The position numbers and the translations under genes were made by a program. Of a stretch of 64,000 bases of DNA, positions 9,067 through 17,894 are shown piece after piece (positions within the stretch are counted from its first letter, which is position 1; each line of letters opens with the position of its first letter). Origin of the DNA: Hafnia alvei (GTDB taxonomy: Bacteria > Pseudomonadota > Gammaproteobacteria > Enterobacterales > Enterobacteriaceae); the NCBI RefSeq assembly GCF_034424155.1, contig NZ_CP139992.1, forward strand, positions 884,012-948,011, given 5' to 3'. The notes beneath the pieces are model-generated. The model did no database searches. It had not been told where the DNA came from and saw only the letters and a list, made by a program, of their open reading frames with translations.

Positions 9067-10856
9067 TCCCAGGACTCCTGACTTTCCGTGTTAATGATTC
9101 TGAGACAGTGAAATGAATTGATGCTGGCGTACAGAGCAAAGAAATACGACAACACGTTCCCCAACAGGTAGATTTCGCCTTCGCAGACGAAAGGGGCTGG
9201 ATTGATCCACAGCGTGGTGGACAATCCCCGCACCGGCACACCTTTAAACAGACGGTCTACCGGATGGGACTCCATCCTCTCGATAGCGTCCAGCTTTTGG
9301 GAGGAAAGGCGGGCCTGTTGCGGATGATGAATACCAGGTAAATCAAAGGTGCGAAGTATCTGGATCAGTACGTCTCGGTCCAGCAGCGAGAGATAGTTCA
9401 GGTTCATACAAGAAATCAGCGACCAGTGCATATCGCCGTCCATCACCGGATACAGTGGGCGAGTCGGGCGTGTGACGTTACTGAAAGAAGCCACTGCTGG
9501 ATTTTTATTAACGGCTTCGCAGATATCGCCAGTATGCAGCGAAGCAGGTAGCATCCGGTTGGTACAGACCAGCGAGGCGGTAAACACCTCACCTTTCAGA
9601 CGAGGGTCTTCTGGTAGGCTGCCATCGGCGTGGACAAAAGCAATGGAGTGATCCAGACCACGATGAAACAGGGACGTTTTTGTACGGTGATGCCAGTAGA
9701 CAACGTCACGCTGGCTGCTGTACTCAATCTGGTGCTGAAATCCCTCGAATTCAGGCCAGAGCCTAAATTTTTCACCATGTTTAGATTCGTTTGTTTTACT
9801 GGAAACCGATTGTATCCGAAAGATGTCACAGGACTCCGGATGCTGCTGGCTAGCACACAACGGATACTGCGGTGCGTTACCATCCGGTCTGACGGGTTCA
9901 GAATGATGCACAAACAGGTTTACTGCAGGTGTACAGTACGGACGCAGTGAATCTCGACGCAGTTTGATATCTGCGGGCAACGGCAGATTAAAACGCAGGC
10001 GCAGCGTAAAGTTATTGACTGGGAAGTTCTCTGGTAACGGGGTAGCATCCCGCAGATGAAAAAAGAAAAAGCTCTCTGGGTAGCAGAAATACTCCTGAAG
10101 CACCCGATAGCCGCTATGAACGTTTTTCGGCCATGGCAACAGCGCATCTTCCCGTTCAAATCCGGCAGCATCTAGCCACAGATCCGGCAATGATACGTGG
10201 TGTTCTCCGCTCACCAGTTCCGCATCCATCAACCGCTCACTAAACCACATATAGAGCTGATGGCGGGTATAGTCGTCATCATTGCCCAGCCAGAAGGTGA
10301 GTTTATTCAGATCCAGTTCACTGGGAGAAACGTTACCTTCCGTGAAAAAATCAATCTCAATAAGGCCTTCTTTCAGGGTGCTATTGTTTCGCACATCCTG
10401 GACCAATAGGGGTTGCAGCCAAATATCACGCGCTAGAGTAAAATGGCAGGCCGTCTGAGCCACTTTATTATCTTCGCTCGTCAATACGCCCTGAGCAAAG
10501 AGCTGCCTACTTCTTCCTGCCTGTGTTTTTATCAGTTCATCTCGGCAAACTTGAACAGGTGTTTTCAGCTCTTTTTTAGGACGGTATTCAATCACCGCCA
10601 TTGCTGGAACAGGACGCAGATAATTGGGCCACAGCATATTTATTAGCCCATGTGTAAACTCTGGGAACTCATCTTCCAGCTTTTGCCGCAGGCCACCGGA
10701 AAGGAAGGCGAAGGCTTCCATCAGGCGCTCCACATCAGGATCACCCTCCTTCTCGGCCAGAAACCGGGCAAGATAAGGTTTTTCTTGTGCCAGCAACTTG
10801 CCGAGTTGGCGCAGATAGTCCAGTTCCTCGCGATAGTAACGCTCTTCGAAAGCCAT
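9033..10856 (-). CDS. tssF: T6SS baseplate subunit TssF
   Basis: This 607-residue protein opens with the conserved TssF (VasA/ImpG) N-terminus, YYREELDYLRQLGKLLA at about 7-23, followed by DVERLMEAFAFLSGGLRQKLEDE around 42-64. TssF2-TssG heterotrimers are the wedge core of the T6SS baseplate and act in the cytoplasm beneath the membrane complex. The length is typical. It follows tssE after five bases and overlaps tssG, so the wedge genes E-F-G are contiguous and probably co-translated. Confidence 0.95.
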   Translation of the reverse strand: MAFEERYYREELDYLRQLGKLLAQEKPYLARFLAEKEGDPDVERLMEAFAFLSGGLRQKLEDEFPEFTHGLINMLWPNYLRPVPAMAVIEYRPKKELKTPVQVCRDELIKTQAGRSRQLFAQGVLTSEDNKVAQTACHFTLARDIWLQPLLVQDVRNNSTLKEGLIEIDFFTEGNVSPSELDLNKLTFWLGNDDDYTRHQLYMWFSERLMDAELVSGEHHVSLPDLWLDAAGFEREDALLPWPKNVHSGYRVLQEYFCYPESFFFFHLRDATPLPENFPVNNFTLRLRFNLPLPADIKLRRDSLRPYCTPAVNLFVHHSEPVRPDGNAPQYPLCASQQHPESCDIFRIQSVSSKTNESKHGEKFRLWPEFEGFQHQIEYSSQRDVVYWHHRTKTSLFHRGLDHSIAFVHADGSLPEDPRLKGEVFTASLVCTNRMLPASLHTGDICEAVNKNPAVASFSNVTRPTRPLYPVMDGDMHWSLISCMNLNYLSLLDRDVLIQILRTFDLPGIHHPQQARLSSQKLDAIERMESHPVDRLFKGVPVRGLSTTLWINPAPFVCEGEIYLLGNVLSYFFALYASINSFHCLRIINTESQESWEWQHTGQHALM

Positions 10857-10861
10857 CCGGT

Positions 10862-11284
10862 TTACTCCACGTACCAGTGCTGGTGGTTATCCAGCATAAT
10901 GTCAAACTCCAGAACATCCTTTCTGTCGCTGAAATTCAGGTATGCAACAATGTGAAAATGCAGCTCCAGCTGCGCATAGCTATCCTCTGCGCAGCTGCTC
11001 ACCACCACATCTGAAATACGAGGCTCATAGCGCAGAATGCAATGTTTTATAGACTTAACCATCCATTCCCGTAGGTTCACAGAATCAGGAGATTCATCAT
11101 TAAAATCAGCAATCCCCAGTTCTGGCGAACCGTAGCAGCTACCGGAACGGGTGTTGAGGACATTACGCAGATTATTGCGCACAGAATGCAGCAATATTGC
11201 CTTTGTCCGCTGGCGCGAAGAAGGCTTAGCCGATTCCCCGATGCGCTCAAATAAACTGCCTCCGGACTCCCGTTCCGTTATCAT
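10862..11284 (-). CDS. tssE: T6SS baseplate subunit TssE (gp25-like)
   Basis: This 140-residue protein shows the gp25-like features: an N-terminal SLFERIGE motif (10-17), SVRNNLRNVLNTRSGSCYGSPELGI at about 34-58 and a central E-P-R motif (YEPRISDV, about 91-98). That EPR element is the conserved knotted core shared with phage T4 gp25, which triggers sheath polymerisation on the baseplate. It lies between tssC (four-base gap) and tssF. No lysozyme activity is expected despite older family names. Confidence 0.93.
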   Translation of the reverse strand: MITERESGGSLFERIGESAKPSSRQRTKAILLHSVRNNLRNVLNTRSGSCYGSPELGIADFNDESPDSVNLREWMVKSIKHCILRYEPRISDVVVSSCAEDSYAQLELHFHIVAYLNFSDRKDVLEFDIMLDNHQHWYVE

Positions 11285-11288
11285 GGAT

Positions 11289-12773
11289 TTATTCCCTGTC
11301 TAACCGTCCAACGAGAGACAGTTCAAACGACGCTCCCATGTATTTGAAGTGCGGGCGGACACTTAGTGCGACCTGATACCAGCCGGGTTCTCCTTCCACA
11401 TCAGATACTACAATCTTCGCCTGACGCAGTGGTTTGCGGCTGCGAACTTCAGAAGGTGGGTTTTCCTGATCAGCGACATACTGGCGAATCCAGGTATTTA
11501 GTTCGCGCTCCAGATCACCTCTTTCTTTCCATGAGCCAAGCTGCTCACGTTGCAGAACCTTGATGTAATGAGCCAGTCGGTTGATAACAAAAAGGTAGGG
11601 GAGTTGAGTACCGAGTTTGTAGTTAGTTTCGGCTTCTTTGCCTTCCACTGTGTTGGGGAACACTTTCGGTTTCTGCACCGAGTTAGCGGAGAAAAATGCT
11701 GCATTATCAGAGCCTTTGCGCATAGTGAGAGTAATGAAACCCTGCTCTGCCAACTCATATTCCCGCCTGTCGGAAATGAGAATTTCAGTTGGTACTTTAG
11801 CTTGAAGTTGACCCATTGCCTCATACAGATGCACCGGTAAATCTTTCACAGCTCCGCCGCTTTGTGGACCAACAATATTTGGACACCAGCGGGTTGACAT
11901 GAAGCTTTCGGCCATGTTCGCCGCCAGAAGAAACGCTGTATTCCCCCATAAATAGTGCTCATGGTTTTTGCTGACATTTTCGCGATAATTAAAGCTTTTC
12001 ACCGGATTTTCATTTGGTCCATAAGGGTGGCGAAGCAGGAAGCGCGGAGCTGTCAGACCAAGATTACGAGCATCTTCCGATTCACGCAGCGAACGCCATT
12101 TCGTATACGCTGGACCTTCAAAAATGGCGGCAACATCTCTGATACCAGGGAGTTCGGTAAACGAATCCAGGCCAAAAAACTCCGGAGAAACTGAAGACAG
12201 GAACGGAGCATGGGCCATTGCGGAAACTGAGCTGATGTATTTCAGCAGCTTCATATCTGCGACCGTGTTGTTAAAAGCGTAATTACCGATCACGGCGGCT
12301 ACTGGCTCACCGCCAAACTGGCCAAACCCCGTGGCGTAAACCTGGCGATAGAAGCCGGACTGCGTGATTTCTGGGGCAAATGAGAAATCGTCCAGAAGCT
12401 CTTCTTTGGTGGCGTGTAGCAGGTGAATTTTGATGTTTTCTCGTGGATCTGCATGATCAACTAGCAGCTTAAGTGAACGCAGGAACGACTCCAGTTCCTG
12501 GAACTCTGGGGCATGAAGGATCAAATCCATCTGGCGGCTCATACGCTCATCAATATCGGCAATCATGCCGTTGACCGCAAGGATATCGACAGATTCCGTT
12601 TCGTCGTTACTCTGCAACAGCGTGGTAATGAACGCTGTCACGCCCTGTCGGGCGATATCGTAGCTTTCTGACTCCGGTTTAAAACGGGTCTGCGCCATAA
12701 TTTCATCCAGCAGATTGGGCGCTGTGACCGTTGCGGTGGAAGCAGATGCTTCCGGTAAGGTGATCTCTGACAT
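11289..12773 (-). CDS. tssC: T6SS sheath large subunit TssC (VipB)
   Basis: This 494-residue protein is the large sheath protein, which with TssB builds the contractile tube around Hcp. Recognisable segments are SRQMDLILHAPEFQELESFLRSLK (about 79-102), GEPVAAVIGNYAF (around 155-168) and FLLRHPYG (near 250), all typical of TssC/VipB. The length is standard. It is 19 bases downstream of tssB, with which it forms an obligatory heterodimer. The sheath is recycled by TssH further along the operon. Confidence 0.96.
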   Translation of the reverse strand: MSEITLPEASASTATVTAPNLLDEIMAQTRFKPESESYDIARQGVTAFITTLLQSNDETESVDILAVNGMIADIDERMSRQMDLILHAPEFQELESFLRSLKLLVDHADPRENIKIHLLHATKEELLDDFSFAPEITQSGFYRQVYATGFGQFGGEPVAAVIGNYAFNNTVADMKLLKYISSVSAMAHAPFLSSVSPEFFGLDSFTELPGIRDVAAIFEGPAYTKWRSLRESEDARNLGLTAPRFLLRHPYGPNENPVKSFNYRENVSKNHEHYLWGNTAFLLAANMAESFMSTRWCPNIVGPQSGGAVKDLPVHLYEAMGQLQAKVPTEILISDRREYELAEQGFITLTMRKGSDNAAFFSANSVQKPKVFPNTVEGKEAETNYKLGTQLPYLFVINRLAHYIKVLQREQLGSWKERGDLERELNTWIRQYVADQENPPSEVRSRKPLRQAKIVVSDVEGEPGWYQVALSVRPHFKYMGASFELSLVGRLDRE

Positions 12774-12792
12774 ACTGAAGTCCTTTTACAAG

Positions 12793-13293
12793 TTAATTCC
12801 GACCAGCGAGGCCCAGTTCTGCAATCAGTTGTTCACGGCTCTTTTCGTCACCAAGTAATGCCTGAAGTTGTGCACGGAAAGCTGGGATATTGCCCATTGG
12901 GCCACGAAGTGCTACCAGCGCTTCGCGTAACTCCAGCATTTTTCGCATTTCTGGCACCTGGGTGGCAATGTTGTCCGGCGAGAGATCGGTCAGCGCTCTG
13001 ACTTTCAGGTTGATCCCCATACGTGCATCGGGTGTTTCACTGAGCGCAGAAGAAACTGTGAACTCGCGTTTAATACCCGACTGTTCCAATACCGCATTAA
13101 AATTATTACGATCGATGGCAATTAGCTGGCGCTCATCCATTGGTGTGTCATCTGTACCGCCAATCAGATTGCCCGCGACCAGCAGGTTAAGTGGTAATTC
13201 CACTTCCGCTGTTTTATTTCCTGTTGTTGGCTGAAATTTAATATTTATACGCTCTCGTGGCGCAATACTGCCACTATCATGTTTGCTGCTCAT
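12793..13293 (-). CDS. tssB: T6SS sheath small subunit TssB (VipA)
   Basis: This 166-residue protein is the small sheath subunit. The N-terminal block RERINIKFQP (about 13-22) and the LPLNLLVAGNLIGG segment (about 34-47) are characteristic of TssB/VipA, and the C-terminal helix LREALVALRGPMGNIPAFR is the part that interacts with ClpV and TssC. It is the first gene of the leftward T6SS operon. A long AT-rich leader lies upstream, so the main operon promoter is expected between 13294 and about 13900. Confidence 0.96.
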   Translation of the reverse strand: MSSKHDSGSIAPRERINIKFQPTTGNKTAEVELPLNLLVAGNLIGGTDDTPMDERQLIAIDRNNFNAVLEQSGIKREFTVSSALSETPDARMGINLKVRALTDLSPDNIATQVPEMRKMLELREALVALRGPMGNIPAFRAQLQALLGDEKSREQLIAELGLAGRN

Positions 13294-13977
13294 AAGAATA
13301 CTCCGTCAGGTTATCTTCCAGGCCATGAATACAGCATGAATCGCACTAAAAATACTGAAAATGCCGTTTCAGTGGCAGTTAAAACTTTTTTACGACTTAA
13401 TGTTTTTGCATTCTACGCGCAGAAAAATATTTGAGAAGAACTTTTTATTAGAATGAAAGAGGGGTATTCTTCGATGAGTTCTTAGCGAATTAATAAGAAT
13501 ATTCAAACCAGCGGTGGTGCGAATGAAAAGAATTTTAAGTTGTTGTTTGTTTCATAACTGATTGTGTTTTAAGAATTAAGCGTGGATTAATAATTAAAAC
13601 TTATAATTAATTCTTTTTTTATTAGAACCAAAAATGAAGAATGACTTTTCTTAGTTAATATCTGATTAATTACAAAATTAAATATCAGTAAAATAACGAG
13701 TGAAATATTCACTCAGGAACGAGTTATATCGATAAGTGCAGATATAAGAAAGGACTAATAAAATATAAAACTGAACATGTATTTCACTTAATCAAAAGTG
13801 CATTCACATCATCAATATAAAAGATTCTTGTGATTGCTGCTCGTTTCGGTTTACCCATAAACCGGATAAAGAAATATAAAACGGTTCCCGGTGTGAACCG
13901 TGTCTGTATCTGCCTGCCGAGGATTAACGACAGGTTATCGTAAGTAGTTGTTGATAACATTCACAAGGAGTTTATAA
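13294..13977. promoter_or_regulatory. AT-rich divergent control region between tssB and hcp
   Basis: This 684-base gap holds no plausible gene. It separates the leftward structural operon from rightward hcp and is much richer in A+T than the flanking genes, especially 13360-13850, with many TTAAT/AATTAA runs. Such tracts are typical targets of H-NS silencing, which is an inference. A hairpin with six-base arms (CGGTTC / GAACCG) lies at about 13881-13898 in the hcp leader. The hcp ribosome-binding site is AAGGAG seven bases before its ATG. I could not identify a convincing sigma-54 or sigma-70 promoter by eye. Confidence 0.6.
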
Positions 13978-14496
13978 ATGCCTACACCGTGTTACATTTC
14001 CATTAAAGGTCAGACTCAGGGAAATATTACCGCTGGTGCTTTCACCGCTGATTCTGTCGGCAACATCTACGTGCAGGGCCACGAAGATGAAATGCTGGTG
14101 CAGGAGTTCCAGCATAATGTGACAGTACCGACTGACCCACAATCCGGTCAGCCTTCTGGCCAGCGTGCCCACAAGCCGTTTATCTTTACCGTGGCGCTCA
14201 ATAAAGCCGTTCCGCTTCTGTACAACGCACTCGCCTCAGGCGAAATGCTCCCAACGACGGAGCTTAAGTGGTGGCGTACTTCGATCGAAGGTAAGCAGGA
14301 GCATTATTTCACCACCAGTCTTACTGACTCGACTATCGTCGATATCAATCTCCATATGCCGCACTGTCAGGATCCGTCTCAGCGTGAATTTACCCAATTG
14401 CTGGCCGTGAAGCTGGCTTATCGCAAAATCGAGTGGGAACACGTTAAGTCAGGCACTTCCGGTGCAGATGACTGGCGTGCGCCGTTGGAAGCATAA
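13978..14496 (+). CDS. hcp: T6SS tube protein Hcp (TssD)
   Basis: This 172-residue protein matches the Hcp1 family in size and opening (MPTPCYISIKGQTQGNITAGAF). Hexameric Hcp rings stack into the inner tube fired by the T6SS, and Hcp also carries small effectors in its lumen. A strong ribosome-binding site (AAGGAG, seven-base spacing) supports high expression. The gene is followed by its own terminator (14504-14541) and so is probably mostly monocistronic, with vgrG made separately or by read-through. There is no C-terminal effector extension, so this is a plain structural Hcp. Confidence 0.96.
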   Translation: MPTPCYISIKGQTQGNITAGAFTADSVGNIYVQGHEDEMLVQEFQHNVTVPTDPQSGQPSGQRAHKPFIFTVALNKAVPLLYNALASGEMLPTTELKWWRTSIEGKQEHYFTTSLTDSTIVDINLHMPHCQDPSQREFTQLLAVKLAYRKIEWEHVKSGTSGADDWRAPLEA

Positions 14497-14503
14497 GTTA
14501 ATC

Positions 14504-14541
14504 AACAGCATCCTGTCCGTGAAGGGCGGGATGCTGTTTTT
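14504..14541 (+). terminator. Rho-independent terminator after hcp
   Basis: A perfect ten-base stem (AACAGCATCC / GGATGCTGTT) followed by a T run lies just after the hcp stop. It would separate hcp from vgrG transcription. Confidence 0.85.
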
Positions 14542-14711
14542 GCATTGAGCACCGATAAAAAGAGGGTTGTCAGTAAGGGGTTACGCTTTTACGGGAGATA
14601 GCGGGTGCCGGAAGCTTCGGCGGTTCCGTGTTTGAAGATAAGCGTAACACTGTACTGTCACAGCCGCTAACAGCGGATGTCTGTTTTCCCGCAAGGATCA
14701 GGGAGGTCATT

Positions 14712-16703
14712 ATGTCATTAAAAGGGCTGCGTTTTACGCTGGAGGTGGATGGGCAGGCACCGGATACTTTCGCTGTAGTGAATTTCCAGCTTACACAGTG
14801 TTTTTCCGTCCCATTTGTATTGAATGTGGATGTTGCCAGTAAAGAATTTGGTCTTACGGCAGAGCGTTTACTGGAGAAAAAAGCCACGCTGACCATTTGG
14901 CAGGGGGGAACGGCACTGCGTTATGTCACCGGAGTGGTAGCCAGCTTTGGGATGAAAGAGAACAACCGCTGGCAAATGCAGTACAATCTTCTTATCCATC
15001 CTCCCCTGTGGCGTAGCGGTTTGCGCCAGAACTTTCGCATCTTCCAGCAGCAGGATATCCAGACTATCTCAGCCACCCTGCTGGATGAAAATGGTGTAAC
15101 TGACTGGACCCCCTCCTTTAATGCAAGTCATCCAGCACGTGAATTCTGTGTGCAGTATGGTGAAAGCGATCTGGCATTTTTATCACGCCTGTGGGCTGAA
15201 GAAGGTATTTTCTTCTATGACAAACTGGCTTCAGAGGGTCCGGACCAGAAGCTGACGTTGTGTGATGACGTGGCAGGTCTTACACCAATAAAAAACGCCA
15301 TTACCTTTAATCCAAACGTCAACACTGGAGTCACCGAGGAATGCATCAGCGTATTCTATTATATAGCGAGTGTGCGTCCCTCATCCGTGCTGAGCAAAGA
15401 TTATACCTTCAAGACCCCCGGCTGGGAGGGCAAATTTACCCAACAGGGCGAGAACCTGAACGGCCAGTTCACTCAGTATGAAATCTATGACTATCCGGGG
15501 CGTTTCAAGGACGAACAACACGGCCAGGATTTCGCCAGTTACCAGATGGATGGGCTACGCAACAATGCTGAATTAGCCAGCGGTGTCAGTAATTCGCCGA
15601 AACTGTGGCCGGGGACTCTCTTCACGCTGAAGATGCATCCGCAGGAAACTCTGAACCGGGAATGGCAAGTAGTCAGCAGTACAATAAGCGGTGAGCAGCC
15701 TCAGGCACTGCATGGTAGCCAGAGACAAGGAACCAATCTGTATAACCAATTCAGCGCTATCCCGGCGGATCGTACCTGGCGTTCACTGCCACTGCAAAAA
15801 CCTAAAGTGGACGGACCACAAAGCGCCATCGTCACCGGCCCGGCGGGTGAGGAAATCTTCTGTGACGAGCATGGTCGCGTGCGCGTGCAGTTTCACTGGG
15901 ATCGGTATAACCCGAAGGATGAAACCAGCTCCTGCTGGGTACGTGTCTCGCAGGCATGGGCTGGTACCGGATTCGGTAACCTTGCTATTCCGCGCATAAA
16001 CCAGGAAGTGATAGTGGACTTCCTTAATGGCGACCCTGACCAGCCCATCATCATGGGGCGCACCTACCACCAGGATAACCGCTCTCCCGGTGGCCTACCC
16101 GGCACCAAAACTCAGATGACTATCCGCTCAAAGACCTATAAAGGAAGTGGTTTTAATGAGCTGCGCTTTGAGGATGCGACCAGCAAAGAACAGCTCTATA
16201 TGCACGCCCAGAAGGACATGGTGACAGAGGTGCTGCATGACCGAACGACAACGGTGGATCACGACCATACCGAAACCGTGAAGAATAACCAGATGGTCAC
16301 GGTGGTTGTGGGGCAGACGGTAAATGTGGGCAGTAAGAACGAAGAGAAACACGATCAAAAAGTTGCTGTTGCCCACGATCAAACCATCACCATTCAGAAC
16401 GATCAGACACTCCATGTTGTTCATGACCGCCATAAAAGTGTGGATAACGATCAGATCACCACAGTTACAGGGTTTGATACCGAAACCGTGGTGAAAGATC
16501 AGAAGGTCAGTGTTAAGCAAAGCTATACGCTCGATGTCGCCAATATCACCACGATCAAATCCGGCGACAAAATCGAACTGATATGCGGTAAAAGCTCTAT
16601 CACGCTGGAAAGCAGTGGAAAAATAACCATCTCCGGGCAGGAGTTTGACTTCACCGCGGGCGGCCCGGCAAATATCAAAGGCAAAGACGTATTCATCAAC
16701 TGA
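14712..16703 (+). CDS. vgrG: T6SS spike protein VgrG (TssI)
   Basis: This 663-residue protein has the gp27-like head at about 1-370 (LEKKATLTIWQGG; FCVQYGESDLAFLSRLWAEEG at about 135-155). A gp5-like OB domain follows around 375-470 (HGRVRVQFHWDR; SCWVRVSQAWAG), then a beta-helical needle rich in V/T-D-H/Q repeats (VTVVVGQTVNVGSK onwards). It ends in a TIKSGDKIELICGKSSITL-type tip with no added enzyme domain. It is therefore a structural spike rather than an evolved VgrG. I chose the ATG at 14712 because GGGAGG lies five bases upstream; the frame extends to 14628 without a better start. The tip would bind the PAAR-like N-terminus of the Rhs protein encoded downstream. Confidence 0.95.
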   Translation: MSLKGLRFTLEVDGQAPDTFAVVNFQLTQCFSVPFVLNVDVASKEFGLTAERLLEKKATLTIWQGGTALRYVTGVVASFGMKENNRWQMQYNLLIHPPLWRSGLRQNFRIFQQQDIQTISATLLDENGVTDWTPSFNASHPAREFCVQYGESDLAFLSRLWAEEGIFFYDKLASEGPDQKLTLCDDVAGLTPIKNAITFNPNVNTGVTEECISVFYYIASVRPSSVLSKDYTFKTPGWEGKFTQQGENLNGQFTQYEIYDYPGRFKDEQHGQDFASYQMDGLRNNAELASGVSNSPKLWPGTLFTLKMHPQETLNREWQVVSSTISGEQPQALHGSQRQGTNLYNQFSAIPADRTWRSLPLQKPKVDGPQSAIVTGPAGEEIFCDEHGRVRVQFHWDRYNPKDETSSCWVRVSQAWAGTGFGNLAIPRINQEVIVDFLNGDPDQPIIMGRTYHQDNRSPGGLPGTKTQMTIRSKTYKGSGFNELRFEDATSKEQLYMHAQKDMVTEVLHDRTTTVDHDHTETVKNNQMVTVVVGQTVNVGSKNEEKHDQKVAVAHDQTITIQNDQTLHVVHDRHKSVDNDQITTVTGFDTETVVKDQKVSVKQSYTLDVANITTIKSGDKIELICGKSSITLESSGKITISGQEFDFTAGGPANIKGKDVFIN

Positions 16704-16713
16704 GGCCTGAAAA

Positions 16714-17892
16714 ATGGAATTTCGTAATCTGACGCCATTTTCAGTGATGGAATACGCGATGGACGACAAGCATAACGAGCGTCATCACGTTATCGCCATG
16801 AAAACGGGTTTCCGGCTGGTACAGGATGTAGAAGGACACTGGCAGGCGCAACTGATGGAAAACCCACCGCTGCCGCTCTGTCTGGAAGATGAGTTTATCG
16901 GGGAAATGAATATGTCTCCGGTCCTGCGTGAAAGTGACCTTGCGCCCCTGAAAACCGCCTGTGACATCATCATCAATGGAACTGCCTATACGCCGGGTGG
17001 CGTCGCTGTACCGGAAATGATGGCGGGCGTATTGATGCGTTCCCCCTTGGGTGACGTCATTCTGGACAAAAAAATCCGGGTGACGGGACCTCGCTTTTAC
17101 CGGCGTCAGGCATTAACGGGGCAGTGGAGCGAAACTGAACCCGAGCCTTTCACCTTCCTACCACTAAATTATCGATACGCCTTTGGCGGCGAATGCCGCG
17201 TGGAAGCCGCCAGCGAATATGCTGAGCGTGTTCCTGAAGAGTTTCACCTTACCGAGGCCCAGCGTGGTGAACATCCTGATCGGGATAACCCTCCACTGGC
17301 ACACGTGGTCTGCGAGGTGAATCCGCTGGGGCTGGGTTACGCGCAGCCCTGGTATCTGCGGGCCTGTGATATTCAGCAGGTCGAAGCTCCGCGCCTTATC
17401 GCAACCGACAGCCCGTTTACCCTGAAACAGTTTACTGCCGTTCTGGACGGAAAAGCCGACTGGAATGCACCTGAATTTCAGCCTGCGGGTTTTGGTTGCC
17501 TCAGCCGCACCTGGGTTCCACGCCTGCGGCTGGCCGGTACTTATGACCAGAAGTGGCTGAAAAATCGCCATCCCGGCCTGCCGGATGACTTTAACGCTCG
17601 TTACTGGAATTGCGCACCGCGTAACCAGCAAATTCCTTTTCCTGCTCCTGGTACAGAAATCACCCTGCAAGGGCTACACCCTGACGGCGATATTACCTTC
17701 ACGCTGCCTGCAAACTGGGCGGGTATTCTGCTGCGGATGAAGAGCGGGGAAATGGTGCCGCAGATGATGTGGTCTGACATGTTACATATTGATACCGATA
17801 CCCTCACGGTGGCGCAGACCTGGCGTTATGTATTGCCGGTCAGTTCGTCAATCCGGGTGATGGAAGCGCGTTACAGCCTCGCAGGAGAATAA
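16714..17892 (+). CDS. DUF2169-family T6SS effector adaptor
   Basis: This 392-residue protein starts with the DUF2169 signature (FRNLTPFSVMEYAMDDKH, about 3-20) and contains LPLNYRYAFGGECR near 150-163, a conserved core. DUF2169 proteins are cytoplasmic chaperones or adaptors that load PAAR- or DUF4150-carrying effectors onto VgrG; this is established for several systems, and the pairing here is inferred from order. It lies 10 bases after vgrG and two bases before the Rhs gene, which begins with a DUF4150-like domain. That is exactly the usual vgrG-DUF2169-DUF4150 arrangement. Confidence 0.88.
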   Translation: MEFRNLTPFSVMEYAMDDKHNERHHVIAMKTGFRLVQDVEGHWQAQLMENPPLPLCLEDEFIGEMNMSPVLRESDLAPLKTACDIIINGTAYTPGGVAVPEMMAGVLMRSPLGDVILDKKIRVTGPRFYRRQALTGQWSETEPEPFTFLPLNYRYAFGGECRVEAASEYAERVPEEFHLTEAQRGEHPDRDNPPLAHVVCEVNPLGLGYAQPWYLRACDIQQVEAPRLIATDSPFTLKQFTAVLDGKADWNAPEFQPAGFGCLSRTWVPRLRLAGTYDQKWLKNRHPGLPDDFNARYWNCAPRNQQIPFPAPGTEITLQGLHPDGDITFTLPANWAGILLRMKSGEMVPQMMWSDMLHIDTDTLTVAQTWRYVLPVSSSIRVMEARYSLAGE

Positions 17893-17894
17893 CG

